A stretch of 7,026 nucleotides of DNA from RUG760 sp045642205 (GCA_045642205.1 JAZUIK010000015.1:1-7026), one strand, 5' to 3'. Shown: positions 1 to 5,172, numbered from the stretch's first letter. Notes: generated by a model not told the origin, from the sequence alone. Translations and numbers: made by a program.

Positions 1-35
1 GCATCATATACAGATTTCACGAGGACTCTTTTCAT
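1..35 (-). CDS. N-terminal fragment of an unknown gene running off the left edge
   Basis: On the minus strand an ATG at 35-33 opens a frame that stays open to the edge; only MKRVLVKSVYD is visible. It is preceded by a good Shine-Dalgarno sequence (AAGAGGAGA, 50-42) with a 7-nt gap from AGGAG to the ATG, which is the main reason to call it a gene. It begins 22 nt after the stop codon of the lipoprotein gene, with no terminator-like hairpin between, so the two are probably co-transcribed. Too little is visible to assign a family. The start is fairly secure because of the binding site; the product is unknown. Confidence 0.6.
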   Translation of the reverse strand, partial: MKRVLVKSVYD

Positions 36-57
36 GTATGATCTCCTCTTAGGCACC

Positions 58-1188
58 TTAGTGCTGTGATCTCTCAAATCCCCATTCACGAACAACAGAG
101 TAATCATCGATCAGGCCTACATAATATGCGTCGATGTCAGAAAACTCATTGCTGATGTAGTTGTAATAAGGTTCGTAGGTATAGCAATCGTAGGTGGTAT
201 ACATGATATCGTTGGAAGAAGTTCTTTCCATCTGATCAACGAACTCCTGGGAGATACCGTAATTCTGTCCATCCGTATCTACAAGGTACAGATCCGGTGC
301 GCCATAGGTATGGAGGATCTCATGAGCGTAAGCTGCAGGTGCTTCTTCCTCTCCATCGGAATGCACATAGATAGAGACGACCTCATAAGGATAGTAGTCA
401 TCCTCTGCATAGTTATAGGTAGCGGATACACACTCATTGGACAAAGGTGTATTGATGTACAGCATGTAGATGATGTCATCGGCACCATATTTATCCATCA
501 GACTTTGGGAATCCACATTTTCATCGATCCAGGCCATCTGATCGTAATACGGATCATCCGAATCCTCATCCGTCATATCGCAGGAGACTCTTCCCTCAAA
601 GTACAGATCAGGATACTGGTTCCAGTTATAGATGAAGGTGGTGGAAGTACCATATCGTGCACACTGCTTGGTGATCCAGTCCGTAGCGATCTTCATGTAG
701 GTAAGGGCATTATTGCGGCTCTGTATATCCGCGGAGCTGTTGAAGTTCCAGGATGTTCTCTTATCATTCAGGAAAACAGACACAACCACTGTGGTACCTT
801 CGATCTCCTTGGCAGAACCTAATCTTCCACCAAAGGTATACTGACTGTAGTCCGTATTACCGGGAAGATCATAACCGTTAGAGGAATAGTTATTACCCCA
901 GTCGTCATCATCGTCATCCCAATCACTGTAATTGTTCTGCCCGTGCCAGGAAGAAGAACCGCGATTTCCCCAATCGTCATCGTCCCAGTCGTCATCCCAA
1001 TCATCGTCATCAGAGAACCAGTCACCGATCAGGCTTCCGAAAAATCCTTCATCGTCATCCCAGTCATCATAATCATCGTAATCGTCGTAATAATCGTCAT
1101 CATCAAACAGCAAAAAACAGCCGCACAGATTCAAACTCATGGCTGTGATCAGAAGTGTTACTAACAGATATCGAAATCCCTTTTTCAC
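58..1188 (-). CDS. Asp-rich lipoprotein with a metzincin-like zinc metalloprotease domain
   Basis: Predicted surface lipoprotein of 376 aa. The chosen start is GTG at 1188: the upstream GTG at 1206 is in frame, but the codons between them form the Shine-Dalgarno sequence AAAGGAGG. The N-terminus has KK, a hydrophobic stretch and a lipobox-like LCGC ending at Cys24, giving a membrane-anchored mature protein. Residues about 29-96 are a low-complexity spacer with about 32 Asp, interspersed with Trp and Tyr. The C-terminal half carries HEILHTYGAPD (289-299), i.e. HExxHxxGxxD with His289, Glu290, His293 and probably Asp299 as active-site or metal residues. NDIMY follows (Met329), resembling a metzincin Met-turn, then SDIDAYYVGLID. 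Family knowledge: such proteases (M6-, M10- or M43-like) cut extracellular proteins. The substrate is unknown. The acidic spacer may bind cations or hold the domain off the membrane (inference). The downstream gene at 35 is likely in the same transcript. Confidence 0.8.
   Translation of the reverse strand: MKKGFRYLLVTLLITAMSLNLCGCFLLFDDDDYYDDYDDYDDWDDDEGFFGSLIGDWFSDDDDWDDDWDDDDWGNRGSSSWHGQNNYSDWDDDDDDWGNNYSSNGYDLPGNTDYSQYTFGGRLGSAKEIEGTTVVVSVFLNDKRTSWNFNSSADIQSRNNALTYMKIATDWITKQCARYGTSTTFIYNWNQYPDLYFEGRVSCDMTDEDSDDPYYDQMAWIDENVDSQSLMDKYGADDIIYMLYINTPLSNECVSATYNYAEDDYYPYEVVSIYVHSDGEEEAPAAYAHEILHTYGAPDLYLVDTDGQNYGISQEFVDQMERTSSNDIMYTTYDCYTYEPYYNYISNEFSDIDAYYVGLIDDYSVVREWGFERSQH
901..1104 (-). 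repeat. Low-complexity Asp/Trp/Tyr codon repeats inside the lipoprotein gene
   Basis: Imperfect reiterations of GAT/GAC runs punctuated by TGG or TAT/TAC, encoding blocks such as DDYDDYDDW and DDDDWDDDW. On the plus strand they read as repeated gtcatc and cca units. The repetition reflects the protein composition and may allow length change by slippage. It forms the acidic spacer directly after the lipid-anchored cysteine. Confidence 0.8.
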
Positions 1189-1258
1189 GAATACTCCTCC
1201 TTTCACCTATAACAGCAGCAACTGTCATAGATCATTCAAAATGATAATTTATCTATGT

Positions 1259-1268
1259 ATTATAACAC
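1259..1268 (-). promoter_or_regulatory. Possible extended -10 promoter for the lipoprotein gene
   Basis: The minus strand reads TGTTATAAT, an extended -10 element (TG, one base, TATAAT at 1264-1259), overlapping the stop codon of the nitroreductase gene. A start near 1252 would give a leader of about 64 nt that includes a small inverted repeat (ATCATT, 3-nt loop, AATGAT). No convincing -35 is seen. Read-through from the nitroreductase promoter is the alternative, because I see no strong terminator between the two genes. Confidence 0.4.
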
Positions 1269-1778
1269 AACGCTGATCTCAGAGACGGGCTTATTCTTAA
1301 AATGCAGCGGATTAGGTTCACAGTTTTCATCTGCATAACCCATAACGAGCAAGCATACGGGAACCAGGTTATCCGGAATGGAAAACTCAGCAGTGATCGC
1401 TTCAGGAATAAAGTGCATCATCCAGGTGGATCCGATGCCCTGCTCCCAGGCTTCCAGCATCATGTGGGTAGCAACGATCGAAGCATCCACATCACCGCTG
1501 GATTTACCATCGTATCCTCTGGTCCAGCATGCATCTTTATCATAGCAAACGAGAAAGGCAAGTGTCTCTCCAAAATGAGAAACCTTACACTTTTGCAGCT
1601 TTTCGATCGCTTCCTTACTCTTTAAGGTATAGATCATGATGGGCTGATAGTTGCAGGCAGTGGGAGCCACCTGACCGGCCATCAGGATCTTCTCGATCTT
1701 TTCATCTTCTACCTGGCGATCTGAAAACTTTCTTACAGAATATCTGTTCTGACATAATTTTAAAAACTGTTCACTCAT
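1260..1778 (-). CDS. Small nitroreductase-family flavoprotein
   Basis: Predicted FMN-dependent NAD(P)H oxidoreductase of the nitroreductase superfamily, 172 aa, cytoplasmic. The N-terminus has the family signature RYSVRKF (Arg13, Ser15, Arg17), whose basic residues contact the FMN phosphate. Then come APTACNYQP (38-46), lining the flavin site, and a C-terminal GIGSTWM (114-120) with ADP/FMN-contact character. The length fits the short subfamily of about 170 aa. The start at 1778 (ATG) has AGGAGG 9 nt upstream; an ATG two codons earlier is only 3 nt from it and is less likely. The longer open frame reaching 1928 is not coding, because it crosses the promoter and the neighbouring terminator. 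The physiological substrate (nitro compound, quinone or other) cannot be read from the sequence. Confidence 0.88.
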   Translation of the reverse strand: MSEQFLKLCQNRYSVRKFSDRQVEDEKIEKILMAGQVAPTACNYQPIMIYTLKSKEAIEKLQKCKVSHFGETLAFLVCYDKDACWTRGYDGKSSGDVDASIVATHMMLEAWEQGIGSTWMMHFIPEAITAEFSIPDNLVPVCLLVMGYADENCEPNPLHFKNKPVSEISVVL

Positions 1779-1802
1779 TGTCATTAACCTCCTGACCTTT
1801 CT

Positions 1803-1811
1803 ATTATAGCA
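1803..1811 (-). promoter_or_regulatory. Extended -10 promoter of the nitroreductase gene
   Basis: The minus strand reads TGCTATAAT: a consensus TATAAT (1808-1803) with the TG of an extended -10, about 25 nt before the ATG at 1778. The -35 region has no good match, which is usual for extended -10 promoters. Transcription would start near 1796, giving a leader of under 20 nt that holds AGGAGG. Confidence 0.65.
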
Positions 1812-1892
1812 GACTTTTCTCATCTTCACCTTTAAGATTTTTCTTCTGTTGAAACGGATCGAGATCCAAAGATCCCATTTGAAGATCGATCG

Positions 1893-1936
1893 AAAAGGGA
1901 TAAAAAAGAAAGAGTCTCCGGGCAACACCCGGAGAC
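1893..1936 (-). terminator. Intrinsic terminator after the SDR remnant
   Basis: On the minus strand, GTCTCCGGG (1936-1928), a 5-nt loop and CCCGGAGAC (1922-1914) form a perfect 9-bp GC-rich stem. It is followed by TCTTTCTTTTTT. It lies about 26 nt after the SDR stop codon, so it is the original terminator of that gene, and it isolates the nitroreductase promoter from upstream reading. Confidence 0.85.
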
Positions 1937-1961
1937 CCTCATCTTTCCATATCTGGATGGA

Positions 1962-2123
1962 TCAGAATGCGATAACACCACCGTCAACGACCAGAGAATG
2001 GCTGGTAACGTAGGAAGACTCATCGCTTGCAAGGAACAGAGCTGCATTGGCAATATCAGCAACTTCACCGCTGGGAATGCCCATGCCTGCACTGAGCATA
2101 GCAGTAGCAAGACCCCACTGAGA
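1962..2123 (-). pseudogene. C-terminal remnant of a short-chain dehydrogenase/reductase
   Basis: The minus-strand frame ending at TGA 1964-1962 encodes about 53 residues typical of the SDR C-terminus: an EVADIANAALFLASDESSYV segment, then TSHSLVVDGGVIAF. SDR enzymes are NAD(P)-dependent oxidoreductases with a Rossmann fold. The TGxxxGxG cofactor motif, the YxxxK catalytic residues and any start codon with a binding site are missing. Upstream the frame runs into the IS-like hairpin and meets a stop at 2147-2145, so at least three quarters of the gene has been lost. The exact break is not certain; 2118-2125 is where SDR-like residues give way to the hairpin. The original terminator remains downstream. 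A full-length SDR cannot be made here. Confidence 0.8.
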
Positions 2124-2166
2124 AGCCCCCACTTCAAACGCAAGTTAAGTGGTGGGAGCATGTCAT
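2121..2166 (+). mobile_element. Orphan IS200/IS605-type end hairpin (TnpB-element right-end-like)
   Basis: The plus strand reads AGAAGCCCCCACTT, a 12-nt loop, then AAGTGGTGGGAGC and ATGTCA. The arms pair as CCACTT/AAGTGG and continue as CCC/GGG past a bulged T. I recognise this from memory as resembling the imperfect hairpin at the right end of IS200/IS605-family elements carrying tnpB, where it also forms the 3' end of the guide (omega) RNA. In a complete element tnpB would lie to the left on the plus strand. Here that side is the SDR remnant on the other strand, so the element body and most of the SDR gene appear deleted together. A MITE-like copy or an unrelated hairpin remain possible. 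Confidence 0.55.
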
Positions 2167-2169
2167 TCT

Positions 2170-2199
2170 CCAAAATAATAACCAGGCAGAGCCTGGTTA
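2170..2199 (-). terminator. Intrinsic terminator of the Rpn-family gene
   Basis: TAACCAGGC, loop of 3 nt and GCCTGGTTA form a perfect 9-bp stem (2179-2199), beginning 21 nt after the Rpn stop codon. On the minus strand it is followed by TTATTTTGG, a moderately T-rich tail. It separates the Rpn gene from the IS-like hairpin. Confidence 0.7.
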
Positions 2200-2220
2200 C
2201 TACTATTTCTTACTATTTAC

Positions 2221-2400
2221 TTACTTTGCTGCATTCAAAGCTTCCGCCAACTGACGTTTGAGTTCTTCGATCTGAGCATCCTTCATCGCACTTTCCCTCT
2301 GAGCGTTTGCAATCTCTGTCTCAGCGTTTGTAACCTTCTGCTTCAGTTCCTTGATCTCATCTTTAAGATCACTATGCAATGCCTGACTGATGTTGCACAT
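2221..2400 (-). CDS. Probable internally initiated small protein (Rpn C-terminal coiled coil)
   Basis: Within the Rpn gene and in the same frame, ATG at 2400-2398 would yield a 59-aa protein beginning MCNISQALHS. It consists of the coiled-coil tail of the full protein (heptad-like, rich in K, E, A and L). What supports it is the sequence just before: AAAAGGAGG with an 8-nt spacer, at least as good as the binding sites of the full genes here. It is encoded by the codons for KEV in QKEVNIMC. From memory, E. coli Rpn genes make such an internally initiated C-terminal product that binds and inhibits the full-length toxin; the same role here is an inference. The alternative is chance use of AAG GAG GTA codons. 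Confidence 0.55.
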   Translation of the reverse strand: MCNISQALHSDLKDEIKELKQKVTNAETEIANAQRESAMKDAQIEELKRQLAEALNAAK

Positions 2401-3174
2401 GATGTTTACCTCCTTTTGAAACCTCTTACCGATGGGAAACTGGTATTCTTCTTTCAATCTCTTTGTCTTTTCATCCGCTAACATTTTATCGGAGAAAACC
2501 GTTGAAAGCAAGCCTATGACCTTGTTTTTCGAATTGAATGTATCTTTCCCCAAACACACTGCGATTACCGTTAACAGGTCATACCGCCAACGCTCCGGAT
2601 TGACGTTACTTCCTTCCGACTTATATAAGATCGATGGCTTTAGCGAATATTTAAAGATACTATCTGAAACCTTTTCGTCCAGTTGATTCTTAATTGGTGC
2701 CTGCATGAAGATCCAGATAGAATAGACTTTCTTGGCATCATCATAATTCTCTGGCGTAAACTCTGTATCCATCTGCTCTGAGATAAGTCTCGCTCCGTAT
2801 ACGACACCTCTGGTAATGAGATCATATCCCGGGTGGAAGTCACTTTGTGCTTCCAGATTAATATACACTTTAGTCTCATCATGTGTTTTCGTGACCGCGG
2901 TGAAAACAACATCGAAAGTTAATGTCCCTTCTCCGGGAATGCTACTCTCGTTACTTATTCCTCTGATTGCATCTGTCGGTCTGACAGGCACAGATCCGAC
3001 CTTTGGCTTTCCTTCGATGGCATTCTTGGCTTCTTCCAAAGTATACCCTTTAAATTCAGGTACAACCTCGGTCATGATCGATGCCAGAATATTCTTATCT
3101 CTGAGTAATCGCTTCGCATGAGTATCATATTTTGTATTTTTCGTCGACAATTCGTTTTCCAGATATCTATCCAT
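2221..3174 (-). CDS. Rpn / PD-(D/E)XK nuclease family 'transposase' protein
   Basis: A 317-aa protein of the Rpn (recombination-promoting nuclease)/PDDEXK_2 type, often annotated as PD-(D/E)XK nuclease family transposase. Such proteins are DNA endonucleases; some are toxic and act in phage defence. Visible core: helix with Glu36 (TEVVPEF), FDVVF with Asp88, and YINLEAQ with Glu108 and Gln110 in the D...ExQ form typical of Rpn proteins. The middle (145-255) resembles the family's conserved hydrophobic region, and residues 268-314 form a heptad-like charged coiled coil. The start at 3174 (ATG) has GAGGGGG just upstream, and a good promoter lies 60-90 nt upstream. An in-frame internal start with a strong ribosome binding site lies at codon 259 (listed separately). 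The gene is divergent from the Xre gene, with repeated operator-like sites between. It appears intact, and it sits beside a truncated gene and an IS-like end, which fits an acquired accessory locus. Nuclease activity itself is inferred. Confidence 0.85.
   Translation of the reverse strand: MDRYLENELSTKNTKYDTHAKRLLRDKNILASIMTEVVPEFKGYTLEEAKNAIEGKPKVGSVPVRPTDAIRGISNESSIPGEGTLTFDVVFTAVTKTHDETKVYINLEAQSDFHPGYDLITRGVVYGARLISEQMDTEFTPENYDDAKKVYSIWIFMQAPIKNQLDEKVSDSIFKYSLKPSILYKSEGSNVNPERWRYDLLTVIAVCLGKDTFNSKNKVIGLLSTVFSDKMLADEKTKRLKEEYQFPIGKRFQKEVNIMCNISQALHSDLKDEIKELKQKVTNAETEIANAQRESAMKDAQIEELKRQLAEALNAAK
2409..2417 (-). promoter_or_regulatory. Strong internal Shine-Dalgarno site in the Rpn gene
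   Basis: The minus strand reads AAAAGGAGG at 2417-2409, followed by TAAACATC and ATG. It matches the anti-Shine-Dalgarno complement almost perfectly, at optimal spacing, in the middle of an open reading frame where such sites are usually avoided. It decides the start of the proposed 59-aa internal product. Confidence 0.65.
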
Positions 3175-3216
3175 CTATTCCCCCTCTTTCACATGCCACA
3201 CATCTCTCAAAATATT

Positions 3217-3281
3217 CCATTGGTATATTTCATTATATGCTATACCTTTGGTATATTCAAGCATTTTATTCCATTGGTATA
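3217..3281. promoter_or_regulatory. Three operator-like GGTATA sites between the divergent genes
   Basis: CCATTGGTATA occurs at 3217-3227 and again at 3271-3281. Between them TATACCTTTGGTATA (3241-3255) is a perfect 6+6 inverted repeat with a 3-nt centre. The GGTATA half-sites are 28 and 26 bp apart, on nearly the same DNA face for about 10.5-bp turns when taken pairwise (2.5-2.7 turns). They overlap the Rpn start region, the Rpn -35/-10 spacer and the Xre -35 region respectively. The likely ligand is the adjacent Xre protein; this is inferred from position and symmetry only. Confidence 0.6.
3232..3260 (-). promoter_or_regulatory. Promoter of the Rpn-family gene
   Basis: The minus strand has -35 TTGAAT (3260-3255), a 17-bp spacer and -10 TATAAT (3237-3232): a consensus -10 and a 4/6 match at -35. 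The start would fall near 3225, about 50 nt before the ATG. The palindromic site TATACC-TTT-GGTATA fills most of the spacer, and a second GGTATA site covers the predicted start, so a bound repressor would block this promoter. Confidence 0.7.
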
Positions 3282-3297
3282 AAGCTTGTGTTATACT
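3269..3297 (+). promoter_or_regulatory. Promoter of the Xre-type regulator gene
   Basis: An extended -10 TGTTATACT (TG at 3289-3290, TATACT at 3292-3297) lies 17 bp after a weak -35 TTCCAT (3269-3274). Transcription would begin near 3304, leaving a very short leader with GGAGG at 3306-3310. The third GGTATA site (3271-3281) overlaps the -35, suggesting autorepression. Confidence 0.6.
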
Positions 3298-3320
3298 TCA
3301 ACTATGGAGGTAAACCTAAC

Positions 3321-3671
3321 ATGGACAATAATATTTTGAAAATAGATCGATTGATCGAATGCAGAAAAAAGCTCGGAATTACCAAACAGGAAGCTGCCAA
3401 ACGTGTGGGTGTTTCACAGCCTGCCTATCTTCGATATGAATCCGGTGATAGAACCCCTTCCATCCAGGTCATTAAAGAAATTGCCAAGGTGTTCCGGACT
3501 TCCTTTGAATACCTGATCGGTGAATCCGATTCTCCCTCTGTCACTTCATATGTCGTAACGGAAGCAGATGATCCGGAATTGTTCCAGCTTGTCAGGTCTT
3601 ACTTTACCGCCGACACCGATCAGGCAGCAAAGATCCTTGCATACATTCAAGAATTGTCCGAGAAAATATGA
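3321..3671 (+). CDS. Xre/Cro-C1-type helix-turn-helix regulator
   Basis: A 116-aa DNA-binding regulator. Residues about 8-66 form an HTH_3 domain: IDRLIECRKKLGITKQEAAK, then RVGVSQPAYLRYESGDRTPSIQVIKEIAKVF, with the TxxEAAxxxGVSQPxYxxYExG core. This is followed by FEYLIGESD, the usual end of the fold. The rest (about 70-116) is an acidic helical tail, perhaps for dimerisation. ATG at 3321 is chosen for GGAGG at 3306-3310 (10-nt gap) and the promoter just before it; the open frame continuing upstream to 3132 crosses the promoter and is not coding. It is divergent from the Rpn gene, and its probable operators cover both promoters, so it likely represses itself and the nuclease gene. It could also serve as the transcriptional part of a toxin-antitoxin pair. 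Confidence 0.88.
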   Translation: MDNNILKIDRLIECRKKLGITKQEAAKRVGVSQPAYLRYESGDRTPSIQVIKEIAKVFRTSFEYLIGESDSPSVTSYVVTEADDPELFQLVRSYFTADTDQAAKILAYIQELSEKI

Positions 3672-3712
3672 CCCCATTTGCGTATTACGCAGATATGCTC
3701 TGACCCCAAATG
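3669..3712. repeat. Nested direct and inverted repeats between xre-like and PHP genes
   Basis: TGACCCCA occurs at 3669-3676 (starting at the Xre stop codon) and again at 3701-3708. CATTTG (3675-3680) and CAAATG (3707-3712) are inverted with respect to each other. Between them lies TGCGTA-T-TACGCA (3679-3691), a 6+6 inverted repeat with one central base. It could be an operator or a weak RNA hairpin; there is no T-run, so it is not an obvious terminator. Confidence 0.45.
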
Positions 3713-3742
3713 TGCATTTCCCTGCAAAGAAAGGAAAAAACC

Positions 3743-4777
3743 ATGAAAAGAAGTCTCTTCCATTCTAACGGATCCTTTTACAAAGCCAATCTCCACAACC
3801 ATACCACCGTTTCTGACGGTCACCATACTCCTGAAGAGATCAAGAATATCTACCAGTCTCAGGGCTACAGTATCATCGCTTATTCCGATCACGATATCAT
3901 GGTACCCCATCCGGAACTGACCGATGAAGACTTTCTGGCTCTGACCGCCATGGAATATGAATTCAACGAAGATCTGGGCGATGTTCCCTATGACTTCATT
4001 AAGACCTATCATCTGGTGCTCATTGCTCCGGAAGAAGACTGCAGGGTCTACCCCTGGCCCAATCCGGACTATGCCAACAGAAATGCCAGGAACTATATCC
4101 AGGACTACTACAAAGGAAACTGTCCTCGTGACTATGACGCAAACTGCGTCAATGCCATGATCGAGGATGCCCACAAGCATGGCTTTCTGGTCACCTACTG
4201 TCATCCCCACTGGTCTACCCAGCTGTTCCCTGACTACTGCGGCATCGAAGGGGCAGATTTTGTAGAAACCTTCAACACCGGCTGTTATGTCGTTGGCTGG
4301 AACATGGATGCCGATGACCATGTATACCATGATTTCCTCTCTCTGAAGAAACACTGCTTCCCCACCGCATCGGATGATGGACACAACACCAGGGATTACT
4401 GCGGTGCCGCCACCTATGTCAAAGCAGACTCCCTCTCCTACGAAGATGTCATAGACTCACTTAGAACCGGGGATGTCTATGCTTCCTGGGGGCCTATCAT
4501 CAACGATATCTCCTTTGACAAGGAAACCTCAGAACTGACGGTTGATTGTCCCAACGCCGCTGAAGTCTTTTTAGTAACAGAGCGTCGCTATGCCGATCGG
4601 TTCCGTTTTGGAAACGGCGTCCCTGTCAACAAAGCCACCTTCAATCTTAAGAATTATGTAGAACAGACTCTGAAATATGGCAAGAAGGAAGACAGTTTCA
4701 TCCGCATCGTGGTAGTAGATGGAGCCGGTAAACGAGCCCTCTCCAGAGGTTACTTCCTGGATGAGCTGCTTAGGTAA
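3743..4777 (+). CDS. PHP-domain metal-dependent phosphoesterase
   Basis: A 344-aa cytoplasmic protein of the PHP (polymerase and histidinol phosphatase) family. Metal-ligand motifs are seen in order: HNH (His18, His20) with Asp25 in SDG; SDHD (Asp49, His50); Glu71 in TAMEYE; His90; CHPH (His154, His156); Glu175 in VETFN; and SDDGH (Asp211/212, His214). Residues about 14-245 form the PHP barrel; 250-344 is a C-terminal beta-rich region often found in PHP proteins of this size. The family hydrolyses phosphate esters with two or three divalent metals; some members are nucleotide or histidinol phosphatases, but the substrate cannot be told here. The start at 3743 has AAAGGA 8 nt upstream; the 11 codons before it in frame include that site. 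It follows the Xre gene by 71 nt with no terminator, so read-through is likely. Its stop is 2 bp from the convergent gene. Confidence 0.85.
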   Translation: MKRSLFHSNGSFYKANLHNHTTVSDGHHTPEEIKNIYQSQGYSIIAYSDHDIMVPHPELTDEDFLALTAMEYEFNEDLGDVPYDFIKTYHLVLIAPEEDCRVYPWPNPDYANRNARNYIQDYYKGNCPRDYDANCVNAMIEDAHKHGFLVTYCHPHWSTQLFPDYCGIEGADFVETFNTGCYVVGWNMDADDHVYHDFLSLKKHCFPTASDDGHNTRDYCGAATYVKADSLSYEDVIDSLRTGDVYASWGPIINDISFDKETSELTVDCPNAAEVFLVTERRYADRFRFGNGVPVNKATFNLKNYVEQTLKYGKKEDSFIRIVVVDGAGKRALSRGYFLDELLR

Positions 4778-4779
4778 GC

Positions 4780-5064
4780 TTATCTTTCCGCTGCTTTTGA
4801 GAGTTCCCTTCGATAACTGATCGCACTGTCGTCACAGACATAGATGGTACTGGGTGTTTCCACCGCTACCGCTATGGGAGATCCGACAATGGCTTCCACT
4901 CTCTCGGTCTTGTCCCAGGAGTTCTTTGATTTCACGTAAGCGGAAAGCCCCAGACGGACCTCCGGTCTCTCATTCAGACTTGGATCCTTATCCCATTTCT
5001 CGAATCCGACAGAACCCAGGATCTCATTGACCCTGACGATCGGTTTTGTATTGACATCCTTCAT
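4780..5064 (-). CDS. Hypothetical 94-aa protein
   Basis: I do not recognise a family. The start codon ATG at 5064 has AGGAG with a 6-nt spacer, and the protein has a normal mixed composition (for example EVRLGLSAYVKSK, then VEAIVGSPIAVAVETPSTIY), so it is likely real. It has no signal peptide and no membrane helix. The pattern of short beta-strand-like stretches suggests a small soluble beta-rich domain. It is convergent with the PHP gene, with only 2 bp between the stop codons. A 12-bp inverted repeat lies 5 nt upstream of its ribosome binding site. The gene upstream on the same strand ends with its own terminator, so this is a separate unit. Confidence 0.7.
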   Translation of the reverse strand: MKDVNTKPIVRVNEILGSVGFEKWDKDPSLNERPEVRLGLSAYVKSKNSWDKTERVEAIVGSPIAVAVETPSTIYVCDDSAISYRRELSKAAER

Positions 5065-5079
5065 TTTTGTCTCCTATCC

Positions 5080-5107
5080 ATCCCTTCGGTATCTTTACCG
5101 AAGGGAT
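5080..5107 (+). terminator. Perfect 12-bp hairpin upstream of the 94-aa gene (possible plus-strand terminator)
   Basis: ATCCCTTCGGTA (5080-5091), a 4-nt loop TCTT and TACCGAAGGGAT (5096-5107) make a perfect 12-bp stem. On the plus strand it is followed by TATTGTTTG, a weak T-rich tail. It could end plus-strand read-through from the PHP gene, which would run antisense over the 94-aa gene. On the minus strand there is no T-run, and the stem sits 5 nt before the Shine-Dalgarno sequence, so it could instead be a leader structure or an operator. Confidence 0.45.
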
Positions 5108-5172
5108 TATTGTTTGATAGGAAAACTGTATCATGCATCTCTGTCACAAAATGGGACTCCCAGGATCTGTTT

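Noticed and set aside
310..822. A 170-codon plus-strand frame opposite the lipoprotein gene
   Set aside because: Composition (Ile, Val, His, Asp-rich) is that of an antisense shadow of the metalloprotease gene; the opposite strand has clear catalytic motifs.
901..1104. Repeated gtcatc/cca units suggesting a tandem-repeat or CRISPR-like array
   Set aside because: The units are explained by Asp, Trp and Tyr codons in the lipoprotein frame, vary in length, and have no unique spacers.
1779..1928. N-terminal extension of the nitroreductase frame by 50 codons
   Set aside because: It crosses the extended -10 promoter, the ribosome binding site and the T-run of the SDR terminator; the family begins at the RYSVRKF region.
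1832..2173. A 113-codon minus-strand frame over the SDR remnant
   Set aside because: It is out of frame with the recognisable SDR residues and reads through the terminator hairpin; no binding site is evident.
3132..3320. Upstream extension of the Xre frame
   Set aside because: It covers both divergent promoters and the operator repeats; GGAGG and the HTH domain point to the ATG at 3321.
3647..4384. A 245-codon minus-strand frame opposite the PHP gene
   Set aside because: The plus strand has the complete set of PHP metal ligands and a ribosome binding site; the antisense frame is Val/Ile/Gly-rich and typical of a shadow.
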